From Bacillus sp. 1NLA3E (GTDB lineage Bacteria > Bacillota > Bacilli > Bacillales > Cytobacillaceae), in the NCBI RefSeq assembly GCF_000242895.2, contig NC_021171.1, positions 4,002,001 through 4,066,000 of the forward strand: a stretch of 64,000 nucleotides of DNA, read 5' to 3'. The position numbers and the translations under genes were made by a program. How positions within the stretch are numbered: the first letter of the stretch is position 1; every line of letters begins with the position of its first letter. The notes under the pieces were generated by a model. It did not search any database. It had not been told where the DNA came from and worked only from the letters and a program-made list of their open reading frames with translations. This document shows, piece after piece, positions 56,902-64,000 of the stretch.

Positions 56902-59289
56902 TTAGTTACGTAATGGTTTCCCTTTGACTAACATATGTTGCATTCTTTGTTGCGATTTCGGTTCGGCAACTAAACTTAGGAAGGATTCCCTTTCTAAGTC
57001 CAATAAATATTGTTCATCTACTTCCGTCCCATAGGGTAGTTTTCCGCCTGCAATCACGTATGCTAATTTTTTGGCGATTTTTAAGTCATGTTCAGAAATA
57101 TAGCCAGATAAGAACATTGATTGAGCACCAAGTAGCAGAAGAGCAAATCCCGTTTCCCCAACTACCGGTATTTTTTTACGTAAGGGTGGCTTGTAGCCTT
57201 TTCTGTCTAATTCAAGCACGGCTTGTTTGGCATCGTATATTAAATGATCTCCATTAATACTGATTCCGTCCGAGTCTGATAGGAAAAAGGATTCCCTCGC
57301 CTCCTCAGCTGAGGTTGATACTTTGGCCAAAGCAACTTTTTCAAAAACACTGTTAGCCACCTTTTGCAGATCTACCTCTACTCCAGTTGGATAGCTATTC
57401 AGGTGCTTTATATAAAGTTCTTTATTCCCGCCGCCACCAGGGATTAATCCCACACCTGTTTCAACAAGTCCCAGATAAGTTTCCATGGAGGCTTGAATAC
57501 GCGCAGCTGGTAAACAAACCTCTGTCCCTCCCCCAAGCGTCATACTAAATGGAGCAGCCACAACAGGCTTGGTACTATATTTAATTTTCATCATCGCTTG
57601 TTGAAAGCTCCGAACGACTAAATCTAGTTCAAAAATATTGTCATCCTGGGCCTCCATCAAGATCATTGCCAGGTTTGCACCAACACAGAAATTTTTCCCT
57701 TGGTTCCCGATTACCAGCCCTTTATAGTTCTTCTCTACCTCATCGATTGCAATATTAATCATTTGAGTAATATCTGGACCAATCGCATTGTTTGGAGAGT
57801 GGAATTGAAGTAGGGCAACCCCATCGCCAAGATCAATCAGACTAGCACCACTATTTTTTTTAATAACTTTATTAGCTTGTTTTTTTAGTTGCTTAAGGTT
57901 GATGACCTTGGGATTTATTGGAATTTCTCTGTATTCTCCATTTTGATAATAGGAAACCTTTCCATCCTGATTTTGATAAAAAGAAGTATAACCTTTAGCT
58001 AACATTTCTTTAATCCATTGCGGAATGGATTGCCCATCTAGCTCCATTTTTGCAACAGCTTTTTCTACACCAATGGCATCCCATGTTTCAAATGGCCCTT
58101 GCTCCCAGCCGAAGCCCCACTTCATTGCTTGGTCAATCGCGAGAATATTGTCGGCGATTTCACCAGATAATTCAGCAGCGTAGACAAGGACTGGGCTAAT
58201 TATGTTCCACAGCAATGTCCCAGCACGGTCTTCTTTATAAACAAGCGCTTTCATTTTATTGCTGAGGCCCTTTTCTTGTTTGCTGGATTCTATTGCAGCG
58301 GTCTTAAGTTTTTTTACTGGTCCATATTCTAATGTATGGGGATCTAGTTCAAGAATTTCCTTGACCTTTTTAATAAAAAATCCTTGACCAGTTTTACTGC
58401 CAAGCCAGCCTCTTTGAAGCATTTCCTTCATAAACGCTGGAACTTTAAACACTTCTTTCTCTTTACCGTCTACTTGGTCATAAACGTTGTTTGCTACATG
58501 AACAAATGTATCAAGTCCAACGACATCAAGCGTTCTGAATGTAGCACTTTTGGGCCTACCAATAAGTGGTCCAGTAATCGAATCCACTTCCCCAATACTG
58601 TATCCACCCTTCAACATTTCCTGTGCCGTAACCATTAAGCCATACGTGCCAATTCGGTTGGCGATAAAATTCGGTGTATCCTTTGCCGTAACAACTCCTT
58701 TACCTAATACATCTTCACCAAATTTTTTCATGAAAGAAAGAACTTCTAGGTCTGTATGCTTAGTTGGAATGATTTCAAGTAGCTTTAAATATCTCGGTGG
58801 ATTAAAAAAGTGAGTCCCCAAGAAGTGTGTTTGGAAATCATTTGAACGCCCCTCTGCCATCGCTTCAATTGAAATCCCTGATGTATTGGAGCTGACAATA
58901 CTACCAGGTCTTCGATATTGATCTACTTTTGAAAAAACCTGTTTTTTTACCGTCAGGTTTTCTACAACTACTTCAATAATCCAATCGACCTCGCAAAGTC
59001 GCTCCATATCATCTTCAAAATTCCCAGCCTCGAGCAGGGAAAGATTTCTTTTCGAAGCTAGCGGTGCCGGTTTTTGGTTTAGTAATTTTTGTAGTGCCTC
59101 TGTACTAAAGCGATTTCTTACCTGTTTGTCCTGAAGGGTTAAACCCTTGACTTGTTCTGCTTCAGTTATTTCTTTCGGAACAATATCCAGCAATAAAGTT
59201 GGAATTCCAATATTCGCAAGATGGGCAGCGATTCCCGAACCCATTACCCCTGAGCCTAAAACAGCAGCTTTCTTTATCCGTTGAATCAA
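56902..59289 (-). CDS. fadN: FadN, 3-hydroxyacyl-CoA dehydrogenase/enoyl-CoA hydratase fusion
   Basis: About 795 residues. The N-terminal HCDH domain has AAVLGSGVMGSGIAAHLANI (NAD) and SNTSGISIEAMAEGR; the middle has HCDH C-terminal repeats; the C-terminal crotonase domain has LGGGTEVCLPAARI and GVGLIPGGGGNKELYIK. It catalyses hydration and dehydrogenation in beta-oxidation. The start is assigned to TTG 59289: GGAGGAAAACAG lies directly upstream. The ATG at 59328 sits inside a FadR-type operator and would add 13 residues unlike the family. Confidence 0.92.
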   Translation of the reverse strand: MIQRIKKAAVLGSGVMGSGIAAHLANIGIPTLLLDIVPKEITEAEQVKGLTLQDKQVRNRFSTEALQKLLNQKPAPLASKRNLSLLEAGNFEDDMERLCEVDWIIEVVVENLTVKKQVFSKVDQYRRPGSIVSSNTSGISIEAMAEGRSNDFQTHFLGTHFFNPPRYLKLLEIIPTKHTDLEVLSFMKKFGEDVLGKGVVTAKDTPNFIANRIGTYGLMVTAQEMLKGGYSIGEVDSITGPLIGRPKSATFRTLDVVGLDTFVHVANNVYDQVDGKEKEVFKVPAFMKEMLQRGWLGSKTGQGFFIKKVKEILELDPHTLEYGPVKKLKTAAIESSKQEKGLSNKMKALVYKEDRAGTLLWNIISPVLVYAAELSGEIADNILAIDQAMKWGFGWEQGPFETWDAIGVEKAVAKMELDGQSIPQWIKEMLAKGYTSFYQNQDGKVSYYQNGEYREIPINPKVINLKQLKKQANKVIKKNSGASLIDLGDGVALLQFHSPNNAIGPDITQMINIAIDEVEKNYKGLVIGNQGKNFCVGANLAMILMEAQDDNIFELDLVVRSFQQAMMKIKYSTKPVVAAPFSMTLGGGTEVCLPAARIQASMETYLGLVETGVGLIPGGGGNKELYIKHLNSYPTGVEVDLQKVANSVFEKVALAKVSTSAEEARESFFLSDSDGISINGDHLIYDAKQAVLELDRKGYKPPLRKKIPVVGETGFALLLLGAQSMFLSGYISEHDLKIAKKLAYVIAGGKLPYGTEVDEQYLLDLERESFLSLVAEPKSQQRMQHMLVKGKPLRN

Positions 59290-59313
59290 TCTGTTTTCCT
59301 CCTCAAACTTTAT

Positions 59314-59331
59314 TGAATGAATACTCATTCA
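59314..59331. promoter_or_regulatory. Candidate FadR operator upstream of fadN
   Basis: TGAATGA-N4-TCATTCA inverted repeat. It fits the B. subtilis FadR operator form, which governs fatty-acid degradation genes and is released by long-chain acyl-CoA. Position: 25 bases before the fadN TTG start. Confidence 0.82.
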
Positions 59332-59487
59332 TTTTTTATCCAAAAAATTTTAACAGGATTTAATTTTGATATTTATACTATAAAATATTTCGAATTTTTA
59401 ATCAATATTAACGAGGTGAAAAATTTAAATTTTTAGATAAATAGAATACATCCCTTTTGGACACCATATGATTGGAGGTGATCGATT

Positions 59488-59619
59488 ATGGCCAAACGCA
59501 AGAAAAACCCTTCTAAAGCAGGTGTAAGCGCAGCAAGTGTTAAAGGTGATGCCGGTCCTACAGTGGAATTAGACGGTGGCGGAAAAGTAAATAGCCAAAA
59601 CAACCAGTATAAAAAATAA
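59488..59619 (+). CDS. yuzL: YuzL-like small protein
   Basis: A 43-residue, highly basic protein: MAKRKKNPSKAGVSAASVKG, then GPTVELDGGGKVN and SQNNQYKK. This matches the YuzL family (sporulation-associated, function unknown). An unusually complete Shine-Dalgarno (GGAGGTGATC) stands before the ATG. A GGGGTCTGACCCC hairpin follows at about 59650-59663 and may end its transcript. It is divergent from fadN. Confidence 0.85.
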   Translation: MAKRKKNPSKAGVSAASVKGDAGPTVELDGGGKVNSQNNQYKK

Positions 59620-59707
59620 TATGAAGGGAGTCTGACGCCTTAACTGGAGGGGTCTGACCCCTTTAAACAAACGTATTGACTAGCGGCTTCCCCCTTTATC
59701 TCCATGA

Positions 59708-60625
59708 TTATTTTTTTAACATCCCCTTTAAAACAAAGGCCACATTGGCTGGGCGCTCAGCTAAACGTCGCATGAAATATCCATACCAGTCCGTTCCGTA
59801 AGGGACATAGACACGCATTTTATAGCCCTCTTGTACAAGCATCAGTTGTCTTTCCGGTCTAATCCCATATAACATTTGAAATTCAAACCGTTCATTTGGG
59901 ATATTGTATTCACCCACAATTTGTTTTGTATACTCAATTATCGCGTCATCATGAGTTGCTATTGCTGTATAATTGCCATTTAATATATGCATTTTAATGA
60001 TTTTCTTAAAGTTTTCGTCAACATCCTTTTTTTCTGGGAAGGCAACTTCTGCAGATTCCTTATAAGCCCCTTTTACCAAACGAAGATTTGGAGAAAATTT
60101 ATTTAAATCCTCGATATCGAACGCAGATCGGAATAAATAGGCCTGAATAACCGTCCCTACATGGGCATATTCGGATTTTAGTATTTTAAAAATATCGATT
60201 GTTTTCTGACAGCGATTAAAATCTTCCATATCAATAGTAACAAACACATCATTTCTTGATGCTACTTCAAGAATTCGCCGCATATTTTTTAAGACTATAT
60301 CTTCAGAAATATCTAAACCCATTGAAGTCATTTTTAACGAAAGCTGTGAATTAATCCCTTCGCGCCCTATCACCTCAATGGCCTCAATTGTCTTATTTAC
60401 CCTGTCATTTGCTTCAATTTCGTTGTCAACAAATTCTCCAAGATAGTCAAGGGTGACCATTAGTCCTTTTTGGTTTAGTTCCTTAATCACATGAACGGCA
60501 CGACCAATCGATTCACCTGCAACAAAACGAGATGCACCGAAATGGAGGCCATATTTTCTTGCCAGCTTTGTTAATGATTTATTTTTTGATAAAAACAAGA
60601 AAAATTCTCTCATTAATTGCTCCAT
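59708..60625 (-). CDS. fadM: Proline dehydrogenase-family protein FadM (YusM)
   Basis: A 305-residue FAD-linked proline dehydrogenase barrel: SLKMTSMGLDISEDIVLKNM, FVTIDMEDFNRCQKTI, NLRLVKGAYKESAEVAFPEK, TAIATHDDAIIEY and GTDWYGYFMRRLAERPANV with the conserved YxxRRLxER. It oxidises proline to pyrroline-5-carboxylate. The fad name follows B. subtilis nomenclature, as the gene adjoins fadNAE. GGGAGGGCAACAGCG precedes the ATG. A separate downstream P5C dehydrogenase is not in the window. Confidence 0.88.
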   Translation of the reverse strand: MEQLMREFFLFLSKNKSLTKLARKYGLHFGASRFVAGESIGRAVHVIKELNQKGLMVTLDYLGEFVDNEIEANDRVNKTIEAIEVIGREGINSQLSLKMTSMGLDISEDIVLKNMRRILEVASRNDVFVTIDMEDFNRCQKTIDIFKILKSEYAHVGTVIQAYLFRSAFDIEDLNKFSPNLRLVKGAYKESAEVAFPEKKDVDENFKKIIKMHILNGNYTAIATHDDAIIEYTKQIVGEYNIPNERFEFQMLYGIRPERQLMLVQEGYKMRVYVPYGTDWYGYFMRRLAERPANVAFVLKGMLKK

Positions 60626-60651
60626 CGCTGTTGCCCTCCCAAAAAATATTC

Positions 60652-61407
60652 TTAATTTCGTGGACAGGTTTTACACATTTTTGGATAAACTTCCAATTGG
60701 TAAGAAGAACAACACGTTTTTCTTAGACGTATTTCTCGGTTAAGTTCAGCATTTAATACTGGTTTAGAATAATATTTTGTTAATGGATTTTGATGATTGT
60801 CGCCAAATAGGGCACCCGATGCGTCATTCAAGATGAAATCCAGGTCCTTTTGCGCTTGATCCCTTACCATTGAATCTTCATTTTTGGATAGCACTGATTC
60901 ATAAAGCCAAAAGATATAAATGGCTATGTTTTCCCAAAGGATGATTTTCGATATCTTCGTTGTCTTGACCAAGCAATTTATCAAAGGAAAGAAATGGTTC
61001 TTAAACAATTCTGCTACTGACTCACGCCGCCAATCCTCCCGATTCATCCTATTTGCCTCGTTAAATGAAAGGTCCTTCAAATATAAGCAGGGGAGCCATA
61101 AGCCATCTCGTTTAGCAGATACAATGGTTATATTTGGTATTGAAATATTTAACCGTTTATTCCAAGCTGTCATCGAAAAAAGGTAAATCACAGCCAAATA
61201 GGCATAGCGTTTTATAAAGATGGATGCAGCCACTTTATCATTCGGTGACCCTACTTCTTGTTTTATGTTCTGCAAGTATTTAACTAATCTCTTATCATCT
61301 TCGTATATTACCTGTAATTCAATAGACAGATCGGATTCCATTTTTCTATCGGTAAACCTCATCCCCTTGAGGATGGAAATTTCTTGTTCACTTAGTTTAC
61401 TAATCAT
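60652..61407 (-). CDS. FhuF-like ferric-siderophore reductase (predicted)
   Basis: A 251-residue protein whose only strong landmark is a C-terminal cysteine cluster in RKTCCSSYQLEVYPKMCKTC: CC-X11-C-X2-C. FhuF-family ferric iron reductases use CC-X10-C-X2-C for a [2Fe-2S] cluster, so the spacing here is one residue longer. The rest is helical and unremarkable. The start is fused to the ATPase stop (TAATG), placing it in the siderophore transport operon, where it could release iron from the imported siderophore. Confidence 0.78.
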   Translation of the reverse strand: MISKLSEQEISILKGMRFTDRKMESDLSIELQVIYEDDKRLVKYLQNIKQEVGSPNDKVAASIFIKRYAYLAVIYLFSMTAWNKRLNISIPNITIVSAKRDGLWLPCLYLKDLSFNEANRMNREDWRRESVAELFKNHFFPLINCLVKTTKISKIILWENIAIYIFWLYESVLSKNEDSMVRDQAQKDLDFILNDASGALFGDNHQNPLTKYYSKPVLNAELNREIRLRKTCCSSYQLEVYPKMCKTCPRN

Positions 61408-62225
61408 TAATTAGCCACAACCTCTTCCTTAATAATACGTCTCCCCCTACCATAGGGAATACAAAGAGGTGTTCCAAATAATGGGTCAACTGTTACTTGG
61501 CATTCCATATCGAATACGTTTTTCACCATGCTGCAATTAACAACATACTCAGGTTTTCCCTCAGCATAAATTTTTTGATCTTTAATCGCAACGATATTAT
61601 GCGCGTAACGACAGGCTAAATTTAGATCGTGAAGCACCATGACAATTGTTCGATTTTCTCGCTCATTTAGTTCAAATAATAAATCCAAGATTTCAATTTG
61701 GTGGGTCATATCTAAATAAGTAGTTGGTTCATCCAAAAGGAGAACTTCAGTGTCCTGTGCTAAAGTCATGGCAATCCAAGCGCGTTGTCTCTGTCCACCA
61801 GATAGTGAATCAACCGTGCGATCGCGTAAGTGTTCAATTCCAGTAGCCTTAAAAGCTTGATTTACTTTTTCTTCATCTTCCGTTGACCATTGTTTTAACC
61901 ATGATTGGTAGGGATAACGCCCTTGCTTTACTAACTGTAAAACCGTTAACCCTTCTGGTGCAGTCGGAGATTGAGGAAGTATCGCCATTTTCTTAGCAAC
62001 ATCCTTTGTGGACAAACTTGCTATTGCTGCGCCATCAAGCAAAACTGTACCTGATTTTGGTTTAAGCAATCTCGCCACTGAGCGAAGGAGCGTTGATTTA
62101 CCACAGCCATTCCCCCCGATAAAAACAGTAATTTCACCCTTGGGGATTTCTAGATTAAGCTCATTGATAATGATGCTGTCTCCATATGAAAGAGTTAGTT
62201 TTTCTGTTTGAATTGCATGCATCAT
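61407..62225 (-). CDS. yusV: Iron-siderophore ABC ATPase (YusV-like)
   Basis: A 272-residue FecE/FepC-type ATPase. Walker A is GGNGCGKST at residues 37-45, signature SLSGGQRQRAWIAM, Walker B VLLLDEPTTYLD. It powers import of ferric siderophores with the two permeases upstream. In B. subtilis YusV serves several siderophore systems. GGAGATGG precedes the tandem ATG start. No substrate-binding protein is inside the window. Confidence 0.87.
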   Translation of the reverse strand: MMHAIQTEKLTLSYGDSIIINELNLEIPKGEITVFIGGNGCGKSTLLRSVARLLKPKSGTVLLDGAAIASLSTKDVAKKMAILPQSPTAPEGLTVLQLVKQGRYPYQSWLKQWSTEDEEKVNQAFKATGIEHLRDRTVDSLSGGQRQRAWIAMTLAQDTEVLLLDEPTTYLDMTHQIEILDLLFELNERENRTIVMVLHDLNLACRYAHNIVAIKDQKIYAEGKPEYVVNCSMVKNVFDMECQVTVDPLFGTPLCIPYGRGRRIIKEEVVAN

Positions 62226-62297
62226 TTCACCATCTCCTTTATTTTATGAGCATCAATTTTTATCTACAACGTGGTAACAATCATAAAACAAAAACCA

Positions 62298-63353
62298 CTA
62301 GGAATTTTTTGTTTTAAATAAAAGGTAAATAAAATATGGTGCTCCAATACTTGCAGTAAACACACCTGCCGGTACCTCTAATGGTGAAAATACAGTTCTC
62401 CCAATTAGATCAGCTAGCATGACTAATATGGCACCAAGCAGAGCGGATACTGGTAACAACGCCCCAAAAGCTGAACCGACTAATCTTCTTGCCATATGTG
62501 GAGCCATTAAACCAACAAATCCAATTCCGCCCGCAAAGGCAACAGAGCTACCAATAAGGCCGGTACTTATCATTAACAAAATAAAGCGTTGGCGCTGAAC
62601 GCTCCCACCCACGCCAATCGCAAGCTCATCACCAAGCTCTTGAATATTTACATTTCTTGCATAAATGAAGGAAATCATTAATAAGAACAAAATCCAAGGA
62701 ACAAGTATATAGACATTATTCCAATTAGAACCATACACAGTCCCTGTTATCCAAATATTTGCCTGACTTGCTTGATAAATTGGCCCAAACACCATCATTA
62801 AAGTGGTCAGAGCTTTCATCAGTGTCATGATGCCGATACCAATTAAGACAAGCCTAATGGGGGATACACCATTTTTCCAAGCTAGGAAATAAACCAGGAA
62901 AGCGACGATGGCTGCCCCAACAAAAGCTGCAACGGGTAGCCATTTTATACTTACGGTTAAAGCATTACTCTCATTACTAAATACTGCTAAAAATCCTACT
63001 ACTGCAACGGAGGCACCACCAGTAATCCCTAAAATATCGGGAGAAGCCAGCGGATTTCTGATCATCCCTTGGAGGATCCCACCTGCTACTGCTAAGCCCA
63101 TTCCAACCATCATAGCGACAATTATCCTTGGTAAACGGAAGGAATGGATAATAAGACGATCCATCTCAGTCCCTCCACCAAAGAAAACTTGTAGCACTCT
63201 AAATGGACTGATTTTTAATTCGCCTAGACCAGTACTCATAATAAATACCCCAGCAGTAGTCAGCAATAAGCCGATAAAAATGTTTAATGATCGTTTATCG
63301 ATTAAAAAAGAAATCTTTCCCTTTAATCCACGGATACTTTTATACTGTTTCAT
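62298..63353 (-). CDS. Iron-siderophore ABC permease (FecCD family)
   Basis: A 351-residue permease with about nine or ten hydrophobic helices. FecCD motifs are GLAVAGGILQGMIRNPLASPDILGI and GGIGFVGLMAPHMARRLVG. It forms one half of the channel. It begins a few bases inside the upstream permease (ATG overlap) and ends 72 bases before the ATPase. The YfhA/FeuC type is likely; the siderophore is not fixed. Confidence 0.9.
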   Translation of the reverse strand: MKQYKSIRGLKGKISFLIDKRSLNIFIGLLLTTAGVFIMSTGLGELKISPFRVLQVFFGGGTEMDRLIIHSFRLPRIIVAMMVGMGLAVAGGILQGMIRNPLASPDILGITGGASVAVVGFLAVFSNESNALTVSIKWLPVAAFVGAAIVAFLVYFLAWKNGVSPIRLVLIGIGIMTLMKALTTLMMVFGPIYQASQANIWITGTVYGSNWNNVYILVPWILFLLMISFIYARNVNIQELGDELAIGVGGSVQRQRFILLMISTGLIGSSVAFAGGIGFVGLMAPHMARRLVGSAFGALLPVSALLGAILVMLADLIGRTVFSPLEVPAGVFTASIGAPYFIYLLFKTKNS

Positions 63354-64000
63354 GATCCATTGAACCCCTTTCTCGCTATATAAACAAAGAATGGAGTTCC
63401 AATGATCGCCGTCATAACTCCCACGGGCATTTCCTCGGGCATGACAATATATCTCGCAGATATATCAGCAGAAATTAACAGGATTCCTCCTAGTAACCCT
63501 GAGTACGGAATAACCCAACGGTGGTCATTTCCGACGATTGGACGAGTTAAATGGGGAATCACAATCCCAATAAAGCCAATCGGTCCAGCAACAGCTACAG
63601 CACCACCTGATAGTAAAATAACAATCATCACAGCCATTATTTTTGTGATCGTGGTATTCAGACCTAGGCCTTTAGCAACGTCTTCACCCATTGCAAAAAC
63701 ATTTAGTTTAGATGAAATGAGCAGAGAGGCAACCCAACCAATCGTTAAGTAAGGAAGAACTGCGGTTAAATTTTCAAGTTTCCTACCGGAGACCGAACCA
63801 GCTAGCCAAAAAAGCACTTGTTCTAAGGCAGATTCATTTAATACAAGTAAACCCTGGGTTAAGGAGGAGAACAATGCTGTCATTGCTGCTCCTGCTAGGG
63901 TGAGTTTCATTGGCGTTAGCCCTTCTCTACCAACTGAACCAACTAGATAAACACTAATTGCAGCCACAGCCGCTCCTAAAAATGATACCCATGTGAAAAC
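63350..64000 (-). CDS. Iron-siderophore ABC permease, partial (5' end beyond window)
   Basis: The frame is open from 63350 to the window edge. The first visible residues are VFTWVSFLGAAVAAISVYLVG, which is internal to a FecCD permease, so the ATG lies beyond the edge. Motifs include GAAMTALFSSLTQGLL, LFWLAGSVSGRKLENL, SLGLNTTITKIMAVMIV-type helices and GPIGFIGIVIPHLTRPIVG. It pairs with the 62298-63353 permease. Any Fur box or binding-protein gene would be upstream, out of view. Confidence 0.88.
   Translation of the reverse strand, partial: VFTWVSFLGAAVAAISVYLVGSVGREGLTPMKLTLAGAAMTALFSSLTQGLLVLNESALEQVLFWLAGSVSGRKLENLTAVLPYLTIGWVASLLISSKLNVFAMGEDVAKGLGLNTTITKIMAVMIVILLSGGAVAVAGPIGFIGIVIPHLTRPIVGNDHRWVIPYSGLLGGILLISADISARYIVMPEEMPVGVMTAIIGTPFFVYIARKGFNGS

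Overview
The window looks like chromosomal DNA of a low-GC Bacillaceae species (Bacillus/Neobacillus-like). Gene content and order follow the Bacillus subtilis yug-yui-yum-yut-yun-suf-met-yus arc almost gene for gene. Sporulation-linked genes (yunB, yutH, yuzL, kapB/kapD), strong AAGGAGG-type ribosome binding sites and frequent TTG/GTG starts fit this. No tRNA, rRNA, prophage or CRISPR array was seen.

Layout: 1-9.3 kb holds a partial alcohol dehydrogenase, yuzA, rocD, yugI, a small XRE regulator, alaR-alaT, yugF, patB and a lipoprotein Cu/Zn superoxide dismutase. 9.4-20.5 kb holds a lipoprotein cyclophilin, kapB/kapD, yuxO, a DedA protein, pepA, yuiD-yuiC-yuiB, the flavoproteins yumB and yumC, and a lytic transglycosylase. 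20.7-22.7 kb is an IS110/IS1111-type insertion sequence sitting inside a short repeat element. 22.8-34.8 kb holds Fe-S and redox genes (yutM, yuzB, yutJ, yuzD, yutI), hom-thrC-thrB, a 2-hydroxyacid dehydrogenase and yutH-yutD. 34.9-46 kb holds yutC, lipA, yunA-yunD and the sufC-D-S-U-B operon. 46.3-50.9 kb is methionine uptake and sulfhydrylation (metNPQ, metY), each unit behind its own SAM-I riboswitch. 51-61 kb holds yusE/yusF/gcvH/yusI and the fatty-acid degradation set fadN-fadA-fadE and fadM. 60.6-64 kb is a ferric-siderophore ABC transporter with an FhuF-like protein, cut by the window end.

The genes group into connected tasks. Fe-S biogenesis (suf, yutM, yutI) supports LipA and, more broadly, Fe-S enzymes. 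LipA and GcvH share lipoylation. The SAM riboswitches couple methionine uptake and synthesis to SAM. A FadR-type operator precedes fadN.

The most unusual material is between the genes. A MITE-like family of about 185-230 bp, with inverted termini of the GGCTSTGTTAAA type and visible 8-bp AT-rich target duplications, occurs in nine places. One copy is split by the IS1111-type element. The 437-bp non-coding 3' end of that IS contains what reads as a complete bridge RNA (seekRNA). It has two paralogous loops: one carries both halves of the actual target (the MITE terminus) and the other carries both ends of the IS. A second interspersed repeat family and a 21-bp-period tandem array upstream of yunD are also present.
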